A program made the translations under genes and the position numbers. The notes below the pieces were generated by a model. The model saw only the letters and a list, made by a program, of their open reading frames with translations, made no database searches and had not been told where the DNA came from. DNA of 64,000 nt from Liolophura sinensis (taxonomy: Eukaryota; Mollusca; Polyplacophora; Chitonida; Chitonidae). Shown in pieces: positions 56,577 to 64,000 of the stretch. The stretch spans positions 17,225,490-17,289,489 of the forward strand of contig NC_088295.1 in NCBI RefSeq assembly GCF_032854445.1. Reading direction: 5' to 3'. Position 1 is the stretch's first letter. The number at the start of each line of letters is the position of its first letter.

Positions 56577-57029
56577 TCAGTCTTCCCCCGTCGGGTGACG
56601 CTTTCTGGTGCCCAGCATGGTTAACAAATCCTGAAAATCCATCAGCATTCCTGTGAGCTGAGGGAACCACAGCTGTGAAGGCCGGTGAGGTACCACCAAC
56701 ATGGCCTTCTGCACCTGATCGTCTCTTAACTTTAACAAAACCCGTGGCGCCAACCTGAAAGGGGCAAAGCAGTTTGGTTGCAAGTTGTACCATGAACATT
56801 TAAATATATCTACCATACAAGACGTGTGATCAGGACCCCAGGATGCGTACTGCTCTAACTGGTGATTTGCATGAGAAGCGAACAGGTCAATATCTGGGGT
56901 AAAAAAAGTATGACAAATTTCCGTAAATATCATCGGATCTACAATCCGCCCTGTGGAGTCGCTAAACCTCCTGGGCAAAATATCTGCCTCACTGTTCTCA
57001 ACTCCAGGGACAAATCTGGCACTGATCAT
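56577..57029 (-). pseudogene. DIRS RNase H end and linker region
   Basis: ISARFVPGVENSEADILPRR is the end of the RNase H region (last Asp in EADILPR). Then come DIDLFASHANHQLEQYASWG and a block with LVVPHRPSQLWFPQLTGML. These strings match the segment between RNase H and recombinase in DIRS and Ngaro elements. A 45-bp AT-rich patch (about 57045-57090) replaces the residues that should link it to the RT frame. Confidence 0.85.
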
Positions 57030-57079
57030 TAGGACATGATTATGGACAAATTCATAATATTAATTATAATTAATATATA

Positions 57080-58141
57080 TTATTGATTAATATAACTCAC
57101 GGCTGTCATGCTGTCAGAACAAATCTGAATATGTTTACCTGAATAAATTGTGGATTTAAACAGAGACTGCACTGCTAACAGAACAGCACGCAGTTCTAGT
57201 TCATTTGTATGTTTGCCAATTTCATTTGATGTCCACCTGACATTTGCCTGTCTACCTTCACTAATAGCACCCCAGCCTTCCAAGGAAAAATCGGTGTTTA
57301 CTACTATATTGACTGGTGGTAGCCTGAAAATGGTGCCATTGTTTCGAAAACCATGATTAATCCACAACCTGTCATCCTGACCACCAAGTTCGGAAAGTAT
57401 CCTCTTGGTGTCATAACTGAGATTTGCCTTGATGGCCTGAATTTTGTCATGGTCAGGAAACCAGTAGTATAATGGCCCCAGTCGGATGGCCCACATGTAA
57501 GAAGTGTACAGCCCTACCAGGCTTGCAACTTCTCTGATAGTCAGTACAGATGCCCTTAACACCTGACGTGAGTATTCCAAAACTTTCCCTAATTTCTCTT
57601 CTGAAACAGTTAATTTGAATAACCGAGAATCAATATTAAACCCCAAATAGGAGATCTGCTGTGTTGGAGTCAAAACAGATTTGTCTAAACTACATCTAAA
57701 CCCATGTGACTGAAATGTGTTTACCACCGTGTTAGTTTCTTGTGCACAGATGGCCTTAATCTGAATCATTATCAACGAATTGTCAATAAAATATCCACAT
57801 TGGATACCCCGAACACGGAAAGAACTGAACACAGGTTTCAATATCTTAGTATATATGCGGGGTGCGGATGAGAGACCGAACGGAAGACAGGTATATTGGT
57901 ACAACTGACCCTTCCATCTAAATCGGAGATAATTCCTGTCATCGTCATCTATAGGTATACTATGATAGGCATCTTGTATGTCAACAGATGTGAAAAAATC
58001 TCCTCTCTGAACCAGTGGAAGAGATATATCTAACGTTTCCTGTTTAAAATGGTGATATTGGACGAACCGATTCAGATTTTTAACATTTAATATTACTCCG
58101 AATATCCCATTTTTCTTCTGTGGTTTGAGTTTTCTGTACAC
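57080..58141 (-). pseudogene. DIRS reverse transcriptase and RNase H
   Basis: 353 codons open. RT motifs in order: LKPQKKNGIFGVILNVKNLN (about residues 5-24), GDFFTSVDIQDAYHSIPI (47-64, first catalytic Asp in VDIQDAY), YTCLPFGLSSAPRIYTKILK (83-102), then the active-site box, which reads YFIDNSLIM where FIDDSL is expected (codon 57779-57781 gives Asn for the second Asp), and YLGFNID. RNase H follows: NTDFSLEGWGAI (first Asp), NELELRAVLLAVQSLF (Glu) and ICSDSMTAVSYINQ (second Asp). The frame begins at a GTG with further RT N-terminal sequence upstream in another frame (LLPPRINQEI near 58200). The substituted Asp alone should abolish polymerase activity. Confidence 0.9.
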
Positions 58142-58432
58142 TGACGTCCCTCGCTTTTACACCAGCATTCAGTGACGTTCAGATTTCCTGGTTAATCCGA
58201 GGTGGCAACAGCCCCTCACAGTTCACAGGCACGGCATGTCGCTGGACTATGTCATCGACCTCGGTACGTCTGGAACTCGCCATGCACACAAAATTAGCCA
58301 CTTTTGTGCTAAGTATCTCCCCTTTAGCCTCATCCCCCCACCCCCCTTAGGTTCTTCTGGTACTCCCAGAGCGAGCACATCGGCCTCCGCCATCTTGTGA
58401 GTGGGTTTATTCAGCGCACGTGATTTCGTCAC

Positions 58433-59345
58433 GTGATTTCGTCAGTGAGCTGGCCGATTTCTGGCCGCTCTAAGTACGACTTTTCGTCTCCATAACTGTC
58501 TTGCCTTTGGCACATAATGTGCCTTATTCCACATTACGTTTAGTGTCAGTTCTATCTTTATTTTCAGGCATGGACATGACAGGGACGCCATCCTGGTCGA
58601 ACCCTTCAAACCAAGGATACGAGTCCTCGGAATCAGGCAAAATTGTCTGCACCGAGCAGCTCGTGTCTATCCTGTGCAATGTCCACCTGAGGGGTACATT
58701 GATTGGAGCAAGGCTCCTTCGACCCATGTGCTTGGCATCTGGGCATAACGGTACTTCCTAAATATACCTCTCTCAGTGCTTACGCGTGATGGAAAAAAGA
58801 TATCGGGCAGAGGTGGTGTGGGCCTTCTATAGGACCTAACAATAAACTGTGAAAATCACGTAATCAGCTGACTGTATGATGGGACATGCACTGTGACCCC
58901 GATAGGTCAAGGCCATATGAGAAAGAATTGATCTGTTATTCCTAAGCCAAGGCTTGGGACAATATTGCAGTGAGATTTAGTGCAGACTTCAGAGTAAACA
59001 TATGCCATGTTTGCATAATAGTAGTCTGAATTTCGCCTGTACGGCTTCAGTACAGACCAGCTGTGGTAATCTTGCCGTCCAGGTGTGCATCGAGCCTTAG
59101 ACGGTAACGATTTAATTTTTACACCTTTAATTTAGCAAAGTAAAACGTTAATTAATGTTGTGAACGTTAATTAATACCTAACCAAGATTCATATCGTCTC
59201 AGCTAGGAGAAAGTGAAACAGAAAAATTGGATTATCAGCAATGAAGGAGATGAGACATTAAGGCTGGAATTTGGCCCTAGCTGATTTATCATATCGGTCC
59301 TAAAATATCAGATAGAGGTTTTTTTATTATTTCTAGTGTTTTTTG
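58433..59345. other. no firm feature; possible element 5' region
   Basis: CACGTGATTTCGT is directly repeated near 58419 and 58431. Frames on both strands at 58501-58761 are open, one of them after an acceptor-like tctttattttcag (58554-58568) and before an AACGgtactt donor-like site. Whether it is an exon or DIRS leader cannot be settled. Confidence 0.35.
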
Positions 59346-59619
59346 CACAATAATACACACCTCAATAATATCTGCACGAATTAACTCAGACTTTATATAA
59401 AACTTTTTAAGAAAATACATTATAAACTAGGCGCCTTAAAAGAAATGTCGCTATTCCTACAAAAGAAAAGCGATTATGTATTCGCGCGAGCCTTGGATAA
59501 TGACAACATATGTTGGATGCTTGTAATAAAATATCTTTGTCACATCAGAGTGCCGTAAAAAGAAAGTAATGGAAACACTGCGAATTTTTATTTGTAGTCA
59601 CTCTCCAGAATGTAAACTA

Positions 59620-61158
59620 CCAGGCAAAAGAAAGGTTTCACCGTATTTTTTGTCATAAAAACAGTAAAAGCGCGGTTCCGGGTTTGATTCTAAGCAGGAC
59701 TTAGTGTATGACTGCATAGTTTCCTCTACCAGAACGCATCGTCACGAACGCAACAAATGGAATTGTGAAAATGCGACCACATGCAAAACGTCCTTTTGAG
59801 GCATGGCTCGTGATGCACGTGTGGTAATGTTGCATAAATACTCTTGCTCGAAAGAGCAGACATTCAGTGACCGAAAAAACACAAACAATATGCCAAGACA
59901 ACGCATGCGCAACGAGACCAGGCCATCGGTGTGTCCACCATAGGAGTCTCGCAACGTCATATTGCAAGAACGTTCAACTGCAGCCAAACCACCATCAGGA
60001 GGTTGTTGATACGCTATCAGGAGACAGGCCAGACCCAAGACAGACCAAGATCGGGAAGACCGAGGGTAACAACTGCGGCTGAAGATCGCTACATCCGGCA
60101 GATCCACCTCCGAAACCGATTCGTCACGGCGACGTCAACAGCGGCGACGGCACTAGGCCAGGTCATCAGCCCTAGAACAACACTGCGTCGTCTTCGTTCA
60201 GCTGGTTTACGACCTTACCGCCCCTTCCGTGGGATGGCCTTGACCCTTTTACACCGTCAACGCAGATTGCGATGGGCACGTATTGTACGTCGGTGGCAGC
60301 GACGTGACTGGGCAAGAGTGCTGTTTACAGACGAGAGCAGGTTCTGTCTATTCAGGAACGATGGCAGAGTTCGAGTTTTCCGACGAAGAGGCGAGCGTCT
60401 CGCGCCAAACTGCGTAAGAGAGGTTTATCCGTTTGGAAGCGGAGGCGTCATGGTTTGGGGAGGGATTTGTGACCAAATGAAGACGCAGCTGGTTATTGTG
60501 CAAGGTAATCTGACTGACCAGCGATACGTTGATGAGGTACTGAGACCTGTCGTCGTTCCTTTCCTCCAACGACAGCCAAGAGGATCGATCTTGCAACACG
60601 ACAACGCAAGACCTCACACTGCCCGCATTGTTACAGACTACCTCGAGACCGCAAACGTCATCGTGTTGCCCTGGCCAGCCAACTTAACAGACATGAACCC
60701 CACTGAGCATCTCTGGGATCACCTTGACCGCCGTTTGAGACAGCTGGTGCCTCCTCCAACTAACCAACAGGAACTTGAGCAAGCTCTGTTAAACCCATGG
60801 AACGTTATCCCTGTTGACGTCATCCGGCGACTGACGACGTCAATGCGGAGGCGTGTGCTTGCTTGCATTGATGCCTAGGATGGCCACACTCGCCACTGAT
60901 GACTGTAGTCCTTCATTTCTGTGGATACTGTGACTTTACATGCACTTGCCAGTTAACTTTACATTTGTGTAATTTTTTTCTGACCCCTTGTCTCTTTCAT
61001 TGTGTTTTGTGGCCAATTGAATGCCAATATTTTAAAGTCTTTTTGAGAGAATATTTTACAATGATTTCTGTTTATAAACCAATCTTCTTAATTCTTATAT
61101 CTGCCTTTGTTTTTGTTTTATGGGCTCAAGAAGTGGGTGAAACCTTTCTTTTGCCTGA
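59620..61158 (+). mobile_element. Tc1-type DNA transposon, 1539 bp, nearly intact
   Basis: Terminal inverted repeats are identical over 22 bp: 59621-59642, beginning CAGGCAAAAGAAAGG, and 61136-61157, ending CCTTTCTTTTGCCTG. Weaker matching continues for about 20 bp more (TTTTTTGTCATAAAA against TCTTGAGCCCATAAAA). TA flanks both ends. The single gene inside encodes a DD34E transposase. Identical ends indicate fairly recent movement. Confidence 0.93.
59890..60878 (+). pseudogene. Tc1 transposase (DD34E), one frameshift
   Basis: The likely start is ATG at 59890 (MPRQRMRNET), but the frame is lost by one base near 59918-59925. The rest is open for 315 codons from 59931. It has an N-terminal helix-turn-helix pair (GVSQRHIARTFNCSQTTIRR, about residues 5-24) with a GRPR-type hook in RPRSGRPRVT, and a second HTH (ATALGQVISPRTTLRRL). 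Catalytic residues are Asp in VLFTDESRF, Asp in LQHDNARPHTA and Glu in DMNPTEHLWD, with exactly 34 residues between the second and third (DD34E). It would cut at the element ends and insert at TA. The single shift makes this copy inactive unless it is a sequencing error. Confidence 0.93.
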
Positions 61159-61190
61159 TAGTTTATTTGAATATTTCGTTATATACTGAA

Positions 61191-63109
61191 ATTGCTGGCT
61201 GCATATAACGGGTGTCTGTTTTTTTTTTTCAGCTCGTGAGGTAGTTTCTCAGGACCATGATTTAGACGTTTGTCACATGACTTTCAAGTCTTGCATATCA
61301 GAGTGGATCCCAGGATATAAGGGCTGATACCTTATTCTTTGTTCTTTCACTGTTCAGAGAAAACTTTTATTCCCTAAACCATTGGAAAAGGACCTGGTAT
61401 TGTAGGGCGGGCAATCGGCCCCAGTGCAAGAAACTGTGGACCTCAAGAAGCTAAACTGACTATAGCTGTGATTGACAGCTACTGATATACTCGTAAGGCT
61501 ACTTCTTTTTCAGTTGTTTTACTTTTTTTCCTGTTATATGGCAAAAGTGCATTGAAGCAATGTATAGGTCACAAAATCGAAAAATTGGTAGCCCACTCCA
61601 GTCACATTGAAATATCTTTTTATTGCATTAGATATTGGGGAGTGGGGAATATCACTGCACCACAAATGTAACCTACTGAAAAATTCTTGAGCACGCAGTT
61701 ATGCGCCAATCAATTAAATACATGTACAACGAATGTTCCTCCTTATACTTCCGCTACGCATAACATGTTAATTTTAATAATATCTACAAGACCGCATGTG
61801 CGCTCAACCAGGATTCACGTATGGTTTCGCTATAGTTGCCATAACTCCTCATAACCGTCTTGTATCTTTTGGAGGGCTCGACTATGATAGTTAAACCCAG
61901 AAAATAAAATCACGCGGAAGAGTTGTTTCCTGCGATTATCGTAAATATGAACTGAACACTTTTTTACATTGGGTTGTCTTAGGCCAAGCTGCTGAGGGCA
62001 ACGTTAAATTACAACAAATAGTGACACTAAGTTGTTTTACGAGATCTAATTTGCAAATACATCAGGTATATTTTGAATGTTGATTAGTGTTGTTAACAGA
62101 TAAGCTATTGCGCAGTATTGAAGCGATGGATAGTGCTGTGAGCAGTAAATATAGCTGTTATAAACAAACAACGGTTTTGCTCACTTGGTCCACCGATGCT
62201 GTTAGGGAAGTGCTAGTCAACCTGAATGACGAATAAACAGTACATTAAACATGTTGATGGCTAGAGGAAATTGCATGGAAAGGGACGAAAGTAAAACTCA
62301 GTCTATAAAAAAAATGACAGTCTATAAGCAAAGCTGTAACTGCTTCCTAATCGGCCGTATTCGCTGTTTAGAAGGCTTACAAACCTAATTTCCCGCATGC
62401 ATCAATCCTTCCTGCATCCGTCTCTATAGGATATAAACAGATGAGAGAATATTTTATGTGACATACCGTTAAAGGTTGATACTTACATAGGTACAGTGGT
62501 AATCCTGGTACCCGAGCTTTAACATTGTTTCAAATTTTATGCTATGCTATAAAGACAAATCACTTATTATATTGCTTACCCATGTTTTTCACAATGCATT
62601 ACCCAAGACAACATTGGTCAAAGTTGTTTAACTGAGTGATCGATTGATTTCTAACGCGTTACTCGATAATATTTTACTCCCATACGACGGAGATGAGATT
62701 CATTGGTGGGCAAATCTAAAGTGTCGTGTTATAGTAAACCATCTACTTTTCCCTCTTGTGATGCACACAAAGTCAGTTCAAGATTAATCTGCACGCTATA
62801 TATCATTTAATACGATTGATCTGCAATAGATGGCGCGAATAAAACCACCCACAAGCTCTGTTAAGCACTCATTGTCGATAACTCGATAACTCAATTTCTC
62901 GATAACAGTAGCTTTGGGGAATCTTGAAATCCCATGTATTGACGATGACATTAAACTAATACGGCAGGTTTCCGAGCAATGGTCAGACAAACATCATACA
63001 TCAGCTGCCATAACCCGTCCCGGGACATTTAGCTTGGCGAGAAAAGATACCTGTAAAATCCCTTGAGTTTTATTTTCCACTTTAGACTTTGTTTTCTTGA
63101 CAATGCAGA
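61191..63109. other. no supported feature
   Basis: CGGGCAATCGGCCCCAGTGC near 61408 resembles ATCATCGGCCCCAGTGC near 19455, a short shared string of unknown meaning. No gene was seen. Confidence 0.45.
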
Positions 63110-63260
63110 TAAGCGATCGTCCTTAAGAACGATTGCATGGTTGTTTCTCGATGAACCTTGTGGGATGTTCATGCTAATCTTCAGGGCAGAAGATAATGGA
63201 AGAGTGCGTTGAAAGAATTCCTACGATCAAATGTAGTATGAGGAAATGTCATATAAGGAA
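63110..63260. repeat. dispersed repeat, second copy of 46880-47100
   Basis: Opens with the near-palindrome GCGATCGTCCTTAAGAACGATTGC, then TCTCGATGAACCT, GAAGATAATGGAAGAG and AAGAATTCCTACGATCAAATG. It lies directly before the terminal module of the satellite element. Confidence 0.7.
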
Positions 63261-63299
63261 AAATCATTTATATTTATAGGCTCCTCAAGACACCTTACA

Positions 63300-64000
63300 A
63301 AACAATAAGTAAAACACGTGAGTAAAGTTAGACTGTGGTTCGAAGTTAGCAGTTGGCTATTCAACTGGGGTAAGTGCTTGTTTCTGTAAATTATATATTC
63401 GGCTATATCTGCATTAATACTGCACCTGCAGACATCATACTTGGTACATTATTAACACTTTATGCGGGCTATCATGTCATGCCAAAAATTCTTGATTCTG
63501 ACACCAGGGCTCGCTCTGTGAACAGCAGTCTCAATAGCAATCTAGCCCATATTTTTATAAATACTGCGCCTACAGACATCATATTTCATACATTATTTAC
63601 ACTTAATGAGGACTATAACGTGATTCTAATAATTATCACTTCTGATAACAGGGGGCGCTTAGGTGAACAGGAGTCAAATAGCAGTATGGCTCATACCTCC
63701 ATAAATACTGCGCCTACAGACATCATATTTGGTACATTATTTACACTTAATGAGGACTATAACGTGATTCTAATAATTATCACTTCTGATAACAGGGGGC
63801 GCTTAGGTGAACAGCAGTCAAATAGCAGTATGGCGCATACCTCCATAAATACTGCACCTACAGACATCATGTAATTTCCGATTCTGACACCAGGGGAGGG
63901 TTTAGGTGAACAGCAGTCTAAATAACAGTCTGGCCCATGTCTCCATAAATACTGCTCCTACAGACATCATACTTTGGTACCTTAATGACACTTAATGCAG
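63300..64000 (+). mobile_element. second satellite element, left end, runs off window
   Basis: The terminal module at about 63305-63400 (ACACGTGAGTAAAG, ACTGTGGTTCGAAGTTAGCA and GTTTCTGTAAATTATATATT) is the reverse complement of the one at 16948-17032. It is followed by at least four plus-strand satellite units. Two consecutive units (about 63560-63830) are nearly identical, each with AACAGGGGGCGCTTAGGTGA; others have GACACCAGGGCTCGCT and GACACCAGGGGAGGG. The array is cut by the window end, so a spacer and inverted right arm may lie beyond. Confidence 0.85.

Larger units (their letters stand above)
55760..58432 (-). mobile_element. DIRS-type retroelement (RT, RNase H, tyrosine recombinase), decayed
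   Basis: In minus-strand order: reverse transcriptase and RNase H (58141-57080), the linker region typical of the order (57029-56577), then tyrosine recombinase pieces (56566-55770). DIRS elements join circular DNA into the genome with a tyrosine recombinase instead of an integrase, and have RT-RH-YR as seen here. Frameshifts, stops and an AT-rich patch replacing part of the linker show the copy is dead. The outer repeats of the element were not identified. Upstream sequence to 58432 (with MAEADVLALGVPEEPKG) and perhaps 58727-58524 may be gag-like. Confidence 0.87.
59346..61190. repeat. dispersed repeat split by Tc1 insertion
   Basis: Left part 59346-59619, right part 61159 to about 61190. 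Joined across the Tc1 element, the two parts follow the order of the intact copy at 51807-52180: CTCTCCAG block, then AGTTTATTTGAATATTTCG against AGTTTCTTCGCGTATCTTGC. TA at 59618-59619 and 61159-61160 is the expected Tc1 target duplication. Confidence 0.7.

Noticed and set aside
63374-63874. 166-codon open frame with internal peptide repeats
   Set aside because: It is the satellite unit read in one frame. Unit length near a multiple of three keeps it open. Similar frames across 11449-17000 are rejected for the same reason.

Overview
This window reads as nuclear DNA from an animal, most likely a marine lophotrochozoan (mollusc, or possibly brachiopod). The evidence is AT-rich sequence with few genes, tRNA-headed SINEs whose tails resemble repeats I associate with mollusc genomes, several classes of decayed retroelement, a Tc1-type transposon and one class A GPCR on a single coding exon. 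There are no operons, Shine-Dalgarno sites or prokaryotic genes. One 200-base run of N (11249-11448) is an assembly gap.

Layout. 1-8300: mostly non-coding, with a possible decayed coding tract (about 560-1180, minus strand) and three short minisatellites. 8310-11248: a broken Ty3/gypsy retrotransposon whose protease is followed directly by integrase, the order of Gmr1-like elements. 11449-17032: a satellite-armed inverted-repeat structure. About 20 plus-strand copies of a ~133-bp unit are followed by a 1.6-kb spacer, then about 6 minus-strand copies, then a short terminal module. The same module starts a second array at about 63300 that runs off the end of the window. 22230-22978: two SINEs facing each other. 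23018-23842: two phase-compatible candidate exons on the minus strand. 26222-28034: the GPCR gene with a possible TATA box, 5' exon and intron. 32177-32545: a MITE-like element with ~105-bp inverted arms. 38621-39517: a previously hidden 3' gene end on the minus strand (two exons, stop and poly(A) signal). 43530-49302: more minisatellites and SINEs. 49303-50041: a broken reverse transcriptase of Penelope-like type. 53256-55054: two related palindromic elements. 55760-58432: a decayed DIRS-type retroelement (RT, RNase H and tyrosine recombinase on the minus strand). 59620-61158: a nearly intact Tc1 element with matching inverted ends, inserted inside another dispersed repeat.

The cellular genes have no visible functional links to each other; the window is mainly a record of transposon activity. 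The most unusual signal is the satellite family. Its units carry a CTCF-like core (CACCAGGGGGCGCT in four copies, variants in the rest) and, in many units, the palindrome ATCACGTGAT. The CTCF-like motifs point inward from both arms of the 11449-17032 structure, which could be a mobile, foldback-like array of insulator-type sites. That role is inferred from motif resemblance only.
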